The notes beneath the pieces were generated by a model. The model was not told the DNA's origin and ran no database searches. It saw only the letters and a list, made by a program, of their open reading frames with translations. Below, piece by piece: positions 46,640-57,252 of a stretch of 64,000 bases of DNA. The DNA comes from Desmodus rotundus (lineage: Eukaryota; Chordata; Mammalia; Chiroptera; Phyllostomidae). Positions within the stretch are counted from its first letter, which is position 1. The number at the start of each line of letters is the position of its first letter. The DNA is taken from contig NC_071387.1 in assembly GCF_022682495.2 (NCBI RefSeq), positions 147,730,347 through 147,794,346 on the forward strand, in the 5' to 3' direction. The position numbers and the translations under genes were made by a program.

Positions 46640-46850
46640 CCCATTCATTCTCCCCACCTGTATGCCAGGCCTACATGTATGCTTAAAATGCTCTATCTGC
46701 ATGCTATCATTTAATTCTCACAATAACCGCACAAGGTTGGTACTTTCCTTTCTTCTGTATCACCACTGAGGAAGCTCAGGCTCAGGAAGTTCAGTGAATT
46801 GCTCAGGTCACACAGCTAGAAAGAGCAGACATTCAAACCCCAAACAAGGA
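46640..46850 (-). repeat. MIR SINE
   Basis: 'ctgtatgccaggcctacatgtatgc', 'ctatcatttaattctcacaataaccgcacaagg', 'gaggaagctcaggctcaggaagttcagtgaattgctcaggtcacacagctag' match reversed MIR from its 3' part through its core. Confidence 0.88.
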
Positions 46851-47552
46851 CCACACCTTGTTCTTCTCTGTAGTCCGGCCACTATGGCGGAATGCCAGTG
46901 AACATCACTGAGCTGAAATGACACTCCCAGCCTGGACCCAGTCCACACCACCAAGAGCCCAGGGGAGTTTGCAGTTCCCAGCTGCTGGCTCATGACAATA
47001 AACAGGGGAGGGAGGGCAGGCCTTTCCTCCATCTAAAGAGTAAGCAGCCCTACAGTGAGTGGCTCCCAGGCCCTTTGTGGAGCAAAAAGACAGACTCCCA
47101 GTGTGGGGGCCAGTGTTCAGCATGTACATCCCCAGGGAGTGGCACTCCTGAAGACCAAGGCAGAGCTATGACACTCTCAAGAGAGAAATGAGAGTCCCTC
47201 TATGCAGAGACTTAACACCCTCCCTGCAGGGCTGGTGATAGCTAAGCCCTACAGGCAACTGAGCTAATAAGGGATGGGCTGTGGATGTCACAACTCTGGC
47301 CACCACCACTTACTGGTCACAAGAAAGGCCCCTGAGTGGTCACAGGAGACACAGCTGTGGAAGCCCCCAGCCTCGCAAGTGCTCAACAGATGCCCAAAGA
47401 AGGCGTGAACAAGGAGCAAACAAGACTTTGGTCCTGGATGAATCTGCCTCAAAACGTTGTATGAGGTTAATTATTAAAATTCTTTTGGCCTGCAGCAGAC
47501 ATTTAGGGCCAGGTCTCTACATGAGATTGGGCCTAGAAAGGCTTCTTTCTTT
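46851..47552. other. Unannotated stretch
   Basis: No recognised gene or repeat; overlapping short frames only. Confidence 0.5.
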
Positions 47553-47750
47553 TATAAAGATTTTTATTTATTTATTTTTAGAGAGAGGGGAATGGAAGGA
47601 GAGAGAAACATCAATGTGTAGTTGTGTCTTGCACGCCCCCTACTAGGGACCTGGCCTACAACTCAGGCATGCACCCTGACTAGGAATCGAACCAGTGACC
47701 TTTTGGTTCACAGGCCAGCACTCACTCCACTGAGTCACACCAGCCAGGGC
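47553..47750 (-). repeat. VES SINE, copy 4
   Basis: On the minus strand the head 'gccctggctggtgtgactcagtgg' starts at 47750. The B box region 'ggttcgattcctagtcaggg' is intact, followed by 'gcatgcctgagttgtagg', a CT-rich part, and an A-rich tail at 47553-47580. It directly abuts the L1-type 5' fragment on its right side. Confidence 0.93.
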
Positions 47751-47751
47751 T

Positions 47752-48412
47752 GATCTGTTCTTTCATTTGGACCATATTTCTTGTCTCAGCACACCTGTTA
47801 TGTTAAAAGGGATGGAGCCTTAGGTATTTGCCAGGGCGGGACAACTCACTTCGCTGTACTGTGCTGTATGTGCAGGAGGGGTCAGAGAGGGAACAATGCC
47901 ACTTGCTCGGCCCTCGCCCACTTTCAGTCACTTCCCCCACAACCCATAAGCAAATTTGGCCCTTCTGGTGCTGATTCCTGGGTGGGTGGGTTTGTGTACA
48001 ATCTAGAACCCCATGGGTCCTTCCAATGGACTCTCCTATGAGACAGGGAGAGTCTTCCACTGCCACAACCCCCACATGTTTTTACCATCAGAGGTTTTGA
48101 AGCTTTATTTTCCCATGCTGGAACCCTGGGTTGAGAGTCTGTCTCACTCCCCAGTTGTTCTTCCCAGTTTATCCACACCTAAATGTGGGACCACCTGGTC
48201 TGCCAGCCACCACCTTGCTGCGCATCCTCTCCACCCCTCCTACCAGTCTGGATGAATGATTCTCCTTTAACTCCTTGGTTATTGGACTTCCATACAGTTC
48301 AATTTCCTGGCAGTTCTGGCTGTTTTTTTGTTTTTAAATTGGTTGTTGTCCTTCTTTTGGTTATATGAGAAAGCAAAGCCTATCTACCTACACCTCCATC
48401 TTGGCCAGAAGT
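47752..48412 (-). repeat. Isolated L1/HAL1 5' UTR fragment
   Basis: Read on the minus strand it begins 'cttctggccaagatggagg' (about 48410) and runs through the whole 5' UTR to the first codons of ORF1 (about 47756-47775). It aligns end to end with the 5' UTR of the complete element at 61190-61677; shared blocks include 'ttctttcatttgg.ccatatttct' and 'cctccatcttggcc'. It stops abruptly at the VES SINE. Normal L1 insertions keep the 3' end and lose the 5' end; this one keeps only the 5' end. Confidence 0.85.
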
Positions 48413-48424
48413 CTGGGCCACTTG

Positions 48425-48520
48425 TTTTAAAAATACAGATTCCTGAACCTCCCCCGCAATTCACCAAATCAGAGTTTCCAGGGGCCTGGGAATGTGCATT
48501 TTCCATAAGGACCACAAGTC
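48425..48520 (+). repeat. MER5A fragment
   Basis: 'aaaatacagattcctgaacctcccccgcaattcaccaaatcagagtttccaggggcctgggaatgtgcatttt' is the central part of MER5A (hAT-Charlie). Both ends are missing. Confidence 0.75.
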
Positions 48521-49064
48521 CTTTTAAGAGCAGACAAGTCTGGTCTCTTGCATTGCCCTTTCTGGCACAAGAGACACAGCAGTATGACAATTTTGAAAGC
48601 CATTTCCAGGCTCAAATAAATGTTTAGTGGTTTCGGGTTTTTAAAAAATTAAAATAAAACACAATGGGAAAATCATCTTTGAGAGAATAGAGATTAAATT
48701 TAAATGGACCACTTAGCAATTATTTTCAAAAGCCAGATGATTTTGAATAGAACCACCAGCACAGCAGAAGCTAAAGGCTCATTCCCTTGCATCAAACGTG
48801 CTAATAACTGAGCTAATAGAGAAGACTTGTTTGGAATGCAAATGAATGTAAAAGAATAAACTCACTTGAGACCTGGCTAGTTTTAGAGACTGTGCTCTCT
48901 AAGGAACTTTGGACCTGAAATTAGGAAAAGTGCCTCCTCTAAGTAAATAACTAGGAAAGGTCTTGATCCCAGCCCGCCTTGCAGAAGTTTGCATCCTCCA
49001 GGCCCAGACCGAGGGCAGACATTAAATTCCACTCCTCATTTCCACTGTCTGGCCTGCAGGAGGC
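48521..49064. other. Unannotated stretch
   Basis: Nothing recognised. Confidence 0.5.
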
Positions 49065-49300
49065 TGGCTGAGAGTGTGGACTTTGGAAACAGAGTAACTT
49101 CGATGGGTTCAAGTCCTGCTTCCATGGCTATGTCCTTGGGTTAGTCATTTACACTCTCTGGGTCTTGCCTGTGAGAACAGAGTGATGATGAAAGCTCATT
49201 CTTAGCGTGTCTGTGTGTATAAAATGAGGAAAGGGAGCGCAGCATCATCAGCACATAGTCAATACCCTGTAGGTACCAGCCACTTTCATTACAATTTTTA
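49065..49300 (+). repeat. MIR SINE
   Basis: 'gagagtgtggactttggaaacagagtaacttcgatgggttcaagtcctgcttccatgg', 'gtccttgggttagtcatttacactctctgggtc', 'aaaatgagg' and 'cagcacatagtcaataccctgtaggtacc' follow MIR in sense with a short insertion. Confidence 0.85.
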
Positions 49301-49741
49301 TTGTGAATTATTAATGTTATGCCACTTTTTAATTAGCACTGGCCTTGCCTGGTCACTCACTGCAAAAATATTTTCTATTTCCAATTTCCAAATTTGCTTG
49401 CTGTATACCCAACATCTGAATTTTTACCTAGAACAGGTAGCATCACCCATTTCAACATCACAGCTTTTTAAAAACCTATTTCCAGGCAATAAGTTGTTCT
49501 TCATTGTCCCATGATAAGTGCTCCTTAGGAGAAATGGCCTGTATTTTCCTATACTTAAACTATGTTAAATAGTCAGAGCTTATACATATATGTGTATTTC
49601 TTCTTTTCTGCAATGGAATTACTTCATTCACCATTCAGCCAAGTCTTACATTTTCTTTAAAAATCTCCTATGTGAGGTCTTTCTCCCCAGTGCACCTAAC
49701 CTATGATGGGGTTGCACTTGACTGATGACCTCAAGTCAGCA
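49301..49741. other. Unannotated stretch
   Basis: Nothing recognised. Confidence 0.5.
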
Positions 49742-49812
49742 GGCATTCATTCATTCATTCATTCAACAAAGGTTTACCAAATACCTACCATCTAGGAGAC
49801 ACCATTGTTTTT
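49742..49812 (-). repeat. L2 3' terminus with (TTCA)n
   Basis: Five ATTC-type units are followed by 'aacaaaggtttaccaaatacctaccatctaggagacacc', the reversed L2 end. It is a short remnant. Confidence 0.65.
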
Positions 49813-49854
49813 GTCTGTATCTTTCATCTGGCACTTTCTTGTGATTTTCTTCTT

Positions 49855-49955
49855 ATTATTTTTCCTTCTCTACACTACACTGTAACTCCCTCACATCGGA
49901 GACCATACTGAAGTCTTCCCTAAATCCCTAGTGCCCAGCAAGTGCTCCCCACAGA
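49855..49955 (+). repeat. L2 3' fragment
   Basis: 'ctacactacactgtaactccctcacatcggagaccatactgaagtcttccctaaatccctagtgcccagcaagtgc' recalls the sense L2 3' region ('tagactgtaagctcc ... gtatccccagcgcctagcacagtgc'). Confidence 0.5.
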
Positions 49956-50024
49956 GCAGACTTGCAGGAAAGTTTCACGTGGGCCCTGATGTGGATCCTC
50001 AACCATGTGGGACAGTTTCCCTCC

Positions 50025-50110
50025 AGGCAGAGAACCAGCTTGCTTGGGCTTGCTGATGAGTTTTATGACCTTAAGTAAGTCACTTTGTCTCTGAGAGCCC
50101 CTCAAGCCTT
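50025..50110 (+). repeat. MIR fragment
   Basis: 'aaccagcttgcttgggcttgctgatgagttttatgaccttaagtaagtcactttgtctctgag' keeps the MIR core 'tgaccttgggcaagtcacttaacctctctgag'. Confidence 0.6.
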
Positions 50111-51552
50111 CACACTTGATGGAACTTAAATCCATGTTAAGGCTTAGTTACTTCATCCTGGACCTTGGAATCTCCATTAAGGAAGCTTCTCTCTGGGTCT
50201 CCTGACATAGACTTGTGTATACTCACAGAATGGTTTCTGCATTTTCCCAGTGAAGGCACATGTTCTGTTTGGTTTTATTATAAAACTCGAAAACATTCTA
50301 CTGATAATCTTAACCACCTCCTACTTCACCCATTATCATCTCCTTTCCCCCAGGAAAAGACAAATAATAGCATATTAAGACCAAGTTGACTCCAATCAGC
50401 ACCACTTCCAGCATTCCCTAAAGAACAGTGAGCTCAGTAGTTGGCCAGCTACCAAAGATAAGAAAATTCCAAAAGTAAAAAGACCATTATGTATCCTGAA
50501 ACAGACTAAAAATGTACTGCCTGTCTAGTTTGTTCTACTTTTCATCCAGATGATTTGACATCACGGAGACACAAGTTTTCTCTCTGTTTATGTCACCTGC
50601 CCTCAAAGGCAATTCATAAGAAATAAAATTAAAAATTTGTAAAGCAATTCATGATTCTTGAGTGATGGGAGTTCCAGTAAGACATACTTGTTACCTAGAT
50701 ATGGCATCATAAATTCTATCTGAGTCTGACATTTAAATTCTTCATCAACTTTCACCACATTTCCTCCTTCACTGTAGATATTTTCCACTGATATTTTAAG
50801 TTGGTGAGTCAATTATTATAGAAGTTGCCTGAATTGCATAGCCTAGTTGGAGTCTCTTTGGCACCTCTGGTCTTCATGCTGCTCTGGGAGGGCACACTTG
50901 TACCCATGGCCCTGTCATTGGACACCACTGGTCTGGAGGCAGAGAGAGAACAAGGGTGTGGGCAGATTTCTACAAAGTCATCACCATAACTAAAGAAGCA
51001 AAGTACAGATTGTGCTCGAGGTGAGTGAAAACCACACTTTACTTTCTAAACTATTGCTGGGATGTTCTCAGACAGCTGATGATGCATTTGATTCCCACCC
51101 GAAGCTGCCCAAAAGGCAATGATGAGAAAGACTAGCAATTAGCTTGGGTACACAAGATGCAAGGAGGTTAGAGGCAGTTTATAGCTCTTCAATTTGCTGG
51201 CTGTTTTCATGCTCAAGAAACATGAGCTTTCATTTCTATTTCTATTCGAGAAAATTAAGCCACAAAGCCCAGTTCCTGCCACTGGAGCCAACTTATTGCT
51301 TCATAACTTCTTTCTGTTTCTCTTGGTTTAAAGTCTTGGTGGGGTGTGGGTTTGTGAAGTAGACCAGAAGACATACTGCATCCCTGATAGAAATAACCTT
51401 GCAGAGACCATGAAATGGACTCTTGGTTATCTTTCCAAGACCTAAATGAACACTTGATGTTGGAAGCACAGTAACTATCCTTACTGCTCTATCCCAATTA
51501 GTGTACCCTTATCTTGCCTGGTAGTAAAATTTGTAATGTGATCTTTACATTA
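50111..51552. other. Unannotated stretch
   Basis: No gene or named repeat is recognised; frames are all under 75 codons. Confidence 0.5.
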
Positions 51553-51952
51553 TTTTTCTTGAGTTTATTGGGGTGACATTGGTTGACAAAACCATACAGG
51601 TTTCAAGTGTACAGCTCAACAAAACATCGTCTGCACACTTCATCATGCGCCCATCGCCCCAAGCAAAATCTCTTTCCATTCCCACTTATCCCCCCATTGC
51701 CCTCTTCTACTTCCTCCCACCTTTTTTCACCAAGCCCTCCAAGCCCCTTCCCTTCTGACAGCTGTCAAGTCGATTCTTTGTATCTGTGGTTCTGTTTCTA
51801 TTTCGTTTGTTAAATTATTTTGTTCATTAGATCTGGAAAAAGCCCAAGTGCCCATAAGTAGAGGAGTGGATGAAAAAGCTGTGCAACATTTACACAATGG
51901 AATACTAGTCGGCCATAAAAACAAGGAAACTTTACCATTTGCAACAGCACGT
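51553..51952 (-). repeat. Bat L1 3' end with inverted 5' part
   Basis: 51553-51833 is the reversed 3' UTR of a bat L1 ('tttattggggtgacattggttgacaaaaccatacaggtttcaagtgtacagctcaacaaaac ...'). From 51834 the sequence switches to sense L1 3'-region sequence ('ctggaaaaagcccaagtgcccataagtagaggagtgg ... acacaatggaatactag'). Tail reversed and body in sense is the structure left by twin priming during L1 insertion. No clear target duplication was found. Confidence 0.75.
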
Positions 51953-52039
51953 TATATGATTTTAAAACCGTGAACTAGATCCATAGTCTGTCCCTAAATT
52001 TAATGGCTGAGCTCCATTAAGCAAAAAAGGTAGGAAAAA

Positions 52040-52264
52040 AATTGTTGAGATTTGATTTATTTATTGAGAGAGAGGGGAAGATAGGGAGAAAGGGAGGGAG
52101 AGAAACATCAATGTGTGAGAGAAACATCGATGGGTTGCCTCTTGCACGTGCCCCAGTTGGGGACCAGGCCCACAACCCAGGCATGTGCGCTGACCTGGTA
52201 TTGAACTGGCAACATTTTGCCTTGTGGGAAGATGCCCAACCAACTGAGCCACACTGGCCAGGGC
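52040..52264 (-). repeat. VES SINE, copy 5
   Basis: On the minus strand the head 'gccctggccagtgtggctcagttgg' begins at 52264. It is followed by a degenerate B box ('gttcaataccagg'), 'gcgcacatgcctgggttgtgggcc', the doubled 'cgatgtttctctcacacattgatgtttctc' and a CT-rich stretch to the tail near 52043. Confidence 0.93.
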
Positions 52265-52950
52265 ATAAAAAAAAATAATCAATAAAGAAAATAAACATCC
52301 TACAGTTAGAGTCTAGTCTTTTCATCAATTCTCTCTGGTTAGGAACAATGCTGGTTAAACTGGCTTTTGGTACCATTTGACAAGTTCATTCTTCCAGAAC
52401 CCAGAGAGACCCCTGAACCAAAAATTAGTTCATTTGTTTGGTAAAAGAAAGCATTCAGAACTCATAAAATCAAGGTCATTTGAAACCCTTCTACTCCCTG
52501 TTTTAAAAAATAAGCCCAGTTGGTTCAGGGAATGAAAACATGATGGGTTATAAGGAATATTAATTCACTTCTCTACTGCTTTTCAATAACATCCTCCTCT
52601 TTCCCTTCCCTTTCCTCCCACAATTCCCTCCCTGCCCCTTCGATTTGCCACTTCCACACACAAAGCACCCAGGGTCCCTTAGAACAGAGGGCCTCACTTC
52701 ATTCCTTAACTCACCAGTGCAAAATGGGTGGCACAGGATGAATATAGCTGAAAGGAAGAAGCCATTTTAGTCCAATTAGTGTAATTCATGACTCTTCAGA
52801 ATCATCCAAGGTTCAGTATTGCTTTTTGGGCCCTTCCTTCTGAGGAGCAAATAAATTCTTATACACAGAAATTAAATCACATCAGTCTTCTCTGGGACAA
52901 AAGAGACAGTTATATTTCCCAGTGAGAAGTACTATGTTTAACATATGTAT
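52265..52950. other. Unannotated stretch
   Basis: Nothing recognised; plain single-copy-looking sequence. Confidence 0.5.
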
Positions 52951-53617
52951 ATCGTATGTCTGGAAAAAGTCCAACCATTGTTAATATAACAAGAACAGTT
53001 TGCACAACATTGATGTAACCTGGCAGCCAAGGAGTGTGGACTGGAATGCACATGTGTGAACAATGATGACTTCACTGTACTAGTCAGTGGGGGCCGTAGA
53101 TGATGTTGACTGAGCACATGTACTGTGTGGCCATCGCATTCAAAATGACTGAGCAAGCAGAGCAATAAATCTACATCATATTTTGCATCAAGCTCGAACA
53201 TTCCTCCACAGAAACTATTCGGATGATTCAGGAGGCCGCAGCTATGGGATACTGGTGATTGGCAGCTTCATCACAACAACACTCCTGCTCATGCATCATG
53301 TCTCATGCAGAGTTATTTGGTGAAAGAACAAATCACCCAAGTGACTCAGCCCCCTACAGCCCACATTTGGTGCCCTGTGACTTTTGGCTTTTCCAAAAAC
53401 TAAAATCATTTTTGAAAGGGAAGAGACTACAGACTGATGGTGAGATTCAGGAAAATACGGTGACTGGGGAACTGTGTGAGGTCCCAAGGTGCCTACTTTG
53501 AAGGGGACTGAGGCATCATTGTCCTATGTACCATGTTTCTTGTATCTTGTATCTTGTTCAGTCAGTGTCTCTATTTTTCATATGATGTGGCTGAATACTT
53601 TCTGGACAGATCTCATA
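52951..53617 (+). mobile_element. Mariner element, internal-deletion derivative (no. 1)
   Basis: A ~667-bp copy of a mariner transposon. The 3' inverted end contains TCTGTCCAGAAAGTATTCAG (reverse strand, about 53591-53610), and the 5' end has the related 'gtctggaaaaagtccaacc' (about 52958-52976). A start-like ATG (53143, MTEQAEQ) and HTH-region codons (ETIRMIQEA) are followed, after a missing centre, by the C-terminal catalytic region: PYSPHLVPCDFWLFQKLK (about 53350-53403; in full-length relatives this is preceded by HNAPAH and carries the third catalytic D of DD34D), then KGKRLQT and the terminal AYFEGD motif in another frame (about 53490-53505). Frameshifts and stops occur throughout. An autonomous mariner is about 1.3 kb, so roughly half is missing. 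It encodes no active transposase. Confidence 0.9.
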
Positions 53618-53714
53618 TGGATGGAGAGAGGTATGGATAGGTAGATCTAGATCAATAGAGCTAGGTATATAGAGAAAGATCAATATATAGATCAATCTAT
53701 CTAAGTGTCTCGAT
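53618..53714. repeat. AGAT-rich degenerate microsatellite
   Basis: The units tagatc/gatcaata/tatctaag repeat loosely through 53636-53706 and resume on the other side of the hAT element at 53972-53996 (ctagattgacctagatatagata). The tract was split by the insertion. Confidence 0.75.
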
Positions 53715-53971
53715 CAACAATTTTCAACTGGTGTGCGGCAAGAATTTTTTAAAACATGCAGTACCTGACTATTTAGTGAGGGGCACTGACCTCTTTTCCC
53801 TTAGATTGTCAAATAAAAAATGACAACATCTAATACAACAGTAGCTGTCCAGTGTGAATGAATCAAAATCATACCTATTTTTTGGCAGGCAAAAAAAATT
53901 TTTTTTTTCATGTGCCTCAGAATTTTAGGAGTTCATGTGTTCCCTGAGATGAAAAGGGTTGAAAATCGCTG
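53715..53971. mobile_element. hAT-type non-autonomous element, 257 bp
   Basis: The left end is CAACAATTTTCAACTGGTG and the inverted right end is CAGCGATTTTCAACCC. The outside 8-mers 'gtctcgat' (53707-53714) and 'atctagat' (53972-53979) agree at six of eight positions, fitting a decayed 8-bp hAT target duplication. The interior, 'tgtgcggcaagaattttttaaaacatgcagtacctgac', has no coding capacity. It lies inside the AGAT-rich tract. Confidence 0.85.
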
Positions 53972-53998
53972 ATCTAGATTGACCTAGATATAGATATA

Positions 53999-54573
53999 CA
54001 AGGGGGGACCCCCCAAAAAAAACAGAATTACCTTCTGGAGGGCTGGCCCCTTATAGTACAGGCTTCCCCCACTAGGTGAGTGTTTTAGCAATCCATCTGT
54101 ATCAGTGTACCAGCTGGTGTTGTTGTGAGAGGCTGCATTCAGCTTCAGTGAATTTTTTTTTAAGACTCTTTCAACATGTTCGACTATTTCATGATGGGTG
54201 ATTTACAAGTGCACCTGCCCACACTGCACTGAGTTTCCAACAGTTTCTGACCAAAAACGGCACGACCCTATGCCTCACCCTCCCTATTCACCCGATCTCA
54301 CTCCAAGTGACTTTTTTTTTGTTTCCCCTGATGAAAAAAGTCCTCAAAGGGAAAAGTTTTGCCGATGTGGAAGAAGTGAAACAAAAAATGGCAGAAGCAC
54401 TTAAGGCATCAAAACCTATGAGCTCAAAAACTGTTCTGAGCAGTGGAAAAAAACATCTAGATGGGTATATTGCATCAGATGGAGAATACTCTGAAACTGA
54501 CTGAAGTTTAAACATGTAAGAATAAATGCACAATTTTTTATACATAAATTCTGGGTTTGGGGGTCCTCCCTTG
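53999..54573 (+). mobile_element. Mariner element, internal-deletion derivative (no. 2, different subfamily)
   Basis: The inverted ends match over about 28 bp: left CAAGGGGGGACCCCCC (53999 on) and the inverted right CAAGGGAGGACCCCCAAA. The left flank is TA; the right flank reads CA, which fits a mutated TA. The interior keeps the last part of a mariner transposase: PPYSPDLTPSDFF (about 54277-54316, one frameshift nearby), KKVLKGKSFADVEEVKQKMAE (54328-54393) and a terminal IASDGEYSE motif (about 54469-54495). A deletion joins the 5' untranslated part directly to this C-terminal piece, leaving 575 bp. The termini differ from the neighbour at 52951, so it is a separate invasion. Confidence 0.92.
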
Positions 54574-55029
54574 CATAGGCGTAGATAACGGTATTGCATC
54601 ATTGCCAGGACAGACATCAGTAGAAAACCGAAAAACAGTACTGCAGGTCTGTACACAAAAAGAGGGAACGTCTAAAGCCAAACCTAAGTAACACTGAGCT
54701 GCTTCCCAGAGGTTTTCATGGAAAAATATTTTTCTTCTCAAGTGTTATCAGAAGGAAGAAATCTGACAGCCACGCAAGAAAGATCACAGTAGGCCACGGC
54801 AGTCCCGTTCAGCATCAGCAGGCTTTTGTGCTCCTCACTGCACTGTTTTGGCAGATCCTGTTTTGGAGAAAGCAGTTCCAAGAGTTATGAAGAACACCTA
54901 TTATAAATGGTCCTTTTCCTCCTTTGTCTTTCTACAAAGAAATAAGCTCAAAAGCAACCTGACTTCCCCATCATAACCTGAGATTTCTCAGGCTCCATTT
55001 ACAGAGAAACAAGACCATGAAGTGGCCAA
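54574..55029. other. Unannotated stretch
   Basis: Nothing recognised. Confidence 0.5.
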
Positions 55030-55245
55030 GGGGATGACCTCCACGGTCAGACAACTGGACTCCACTTCTTCTGCTTCCTGGTAGTAGGACCAAAGCCTCA
55101 GTTTCCTCTTTGGGCAAATTAAGCTGTTACCTATTTCACAGAATTATTATGAGATATATTTAAGATTAATGTCTGGAAAGAACCAGCCCAGGGTCTGCTG
55201 CATAGTAAATGCTCAATAATACTACCAATAATTATTGTTATTTTT
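55030..55245 (+). repeat. MIR SINE
   Basis: 'gtcagacaactggactccacttcttctgcttcc', 'ctcagtttcctctttgggcaaattaagctgttacctatttcacagaattattatgagatatatttaagattaatg', 'agggtctgctgcatagtaaatgctcaataat' cover MIR from its middle to its 3' end. Confidence 0.85.
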
Positions 55246-55489
55246 ATTAATACATTGATTATAAGATTCATGGTTAAGATTCCACAGACCTCGACATTGC
55301 CGTGAAAACCATGAGATCAGTGCATGTCTTAGAATTTCCAGGATGATCTTCATCTCCAATTCGTTATCCCACGGTCACAGAACTGAAGTGCTGTTGGGGT
55401 AACTAGGTGACTCCCAGAGAGATATTGCAGGTTCTTCACAATGAAAGATGAAAAAAGGAGAAATTAAGAGAACACAGGATCTAATGGAC
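55246..55489. other. Unannotated spacer
   Basis: Nothing recognised. Confidence 0.5.
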
Positions 55490-55780
55490 ATGGTGGTTCC
55501 CAAACTGGGGTTCCTGAATCCCGCAGATATTTGACAGCGGCCTTTTTGCACACCCAAAGCCTCAACAGACGCCTCATCCACTGTGTAAATGCAAAGATGC
55601 TAAAATATAAGCAGCGTATTAGACAAGTATACTGAATACTTCAGTGGAAAAGCAAACGAGAGATGTGTTTATAAATATATAGCTTACCAATGAGATGACC
55701 ATTTAGTGATAGAAAACTTAGAAACCACCTTTTCGGGTGGAGTTCCTCTCTGGCTTCAGGGGGTTGAACACCAGTGCTAG
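55490..55780. mobile_element. Possible hAT-type element
   Basis: It begins 'ggtggttcccaaactgggg', a typical hAT-family opening (cagtggttcccaaact), and ends 'gggggttgaacaccagtgct', which inverted is agcactggtgttcaacccc. The two ends are only loosely complementary and no target duplication is clear, so the call is tentative. Confidence 0.4.
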
Positions 55781-57059
55781 GCAGACAGTGATCTAGGAAT
55801 GTTCTCGTCCATCAGAAACTTGCCATTGGAGTTTTTAATCCAAAGAACAAAGAAAATGCCCTCCCCAAGCCACTCTTATATCAAATCAGCAATTGTCTTC
55901 TTTGCAAACCATAAATAAATGTGAAGTGATACTTTGAAGAAATGGTTCAATAAAATCACATTTTAACAGTAAATAGGAAATATAAAAATATGTATTTTAA
56001 CTGAGGGTGATGGCCCTTGTGTAAAATTAAATAGATAATACAACTTCTTGAATGGGATGGTGGTTCTAACAGTTACTTTTCCGTGAGCCCTGGGTTCCTC
56101 TGCCGTGCTTTATCCTCATGCCCCTCTGTGATCAGACCACACCCCTTTGTTGTCTGGGCTCAGGAGCAGCCTGTGGCTCTGGACTATGGTCTGGTCTGTC
56201 TCTGTGGGGCACAACCAGCTAGCAACAGGGTGGGAGTTCCAGCTCCATCTCATTCGTGCCCACCCGTGTGTCTAGCAGAGCTTCAGCACAAGGCCTGGAG
56301 GTAGGAGAAGACCATGGGTTCCCCCAAATACACCAGCTTGGAGGTTGACCATCATTACCAACTCTTACCTGGAGAGCACCAACAAGCTCGAGCACAGTAA
56401 AATTTGAGGTATGAAATTTAAAAATCAGAATGCCCAGGCCAATGATTTAAGAGCTTACTGTGGCATTCAACACAAGTGCACACAAAAGAAATTCCACTGA
56501 GATGCCCAGACCTCTCCACAGCCTAGGCAGGTTCGTAGGCCCGAGGCCTGGGGCTGCTCACCCCAGGGGAGAGGAACTGGGCAGGATGCCAAGGAGGATG
56601 GGAGTGATGTCCCTCTTCCTGTGTCTGCCGTCTGCTATGCAGCTTCCTTATTTTATTTAAAAGTATATCTGGGAATGATCTGAACATACTCTTATATTTA
56701 ATTCCTAAATGAGACTAAATAGGTCTGGACTAGAAAATGTTGTATTGTTACTATCTGAAGAAACAATAAGATGGCAATTAATAGTGAGTGAGAATCAAGG
56801 GATGTGCTTCCTTACAAAGTAAACAGTGTTTTTCTTGCCATCTTCAAGGCATGCGCTGAGACGGTCCCCCGTCACAAGGAACACCGGACTGCACGTCTTT
56901 AGGAAGATGAGACCCACCCTCCCAGGGCAGGGCTGGTGCTTTGAGTGCTGTTTTTCCATATTTACTTCCCCTTGTGACCAAAGATTATATCGATCAGCTG
57001 CCTCTCTTTTTTATTTTTCCTTTCTTTATGCTTTAAAAAATGAGTAGTTGTGCTAGAAG
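55781..57059. other. Unannotated stretch
   Basis: No gene or repeat is recognised; frames are all under 75 codons. Confidence 0.5.
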
Positions 57060-57252
57060 ATGCCATTTATAAAGCACTTACTCAATTCTGGGAAGAGTAA
57101 TGAGTCCATTTCATTTAACTTTGTCAACAACAGGAAGAGGAGCAGTCAAAGGCTCAGACAAGGTGTGTAATATGCCTCAGCTCACAATCCTAGGAGCCGC
57201 CAGAGCTGGAATTTGAACCCACATCTCTTTGTTCTTACCACCTCAGTAGGCA
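57060..57252 (-). repeat. MIR SINE
   Basis: 'gccatttataaagcacttactcaattctggg', 'tttcatttaactttgtcaacaacagg', 'gcctcagctcacaatcctaggagccgccagagctggaatttgaacccac' match reversed MIR in order. Confidence 0.82.

Noticed and set aside
54307..54504. A functional small gene with coding-like codons
   Set aside because: It is the C-terminal remnant of a mariner transposase bounded by the element's inverted ends.
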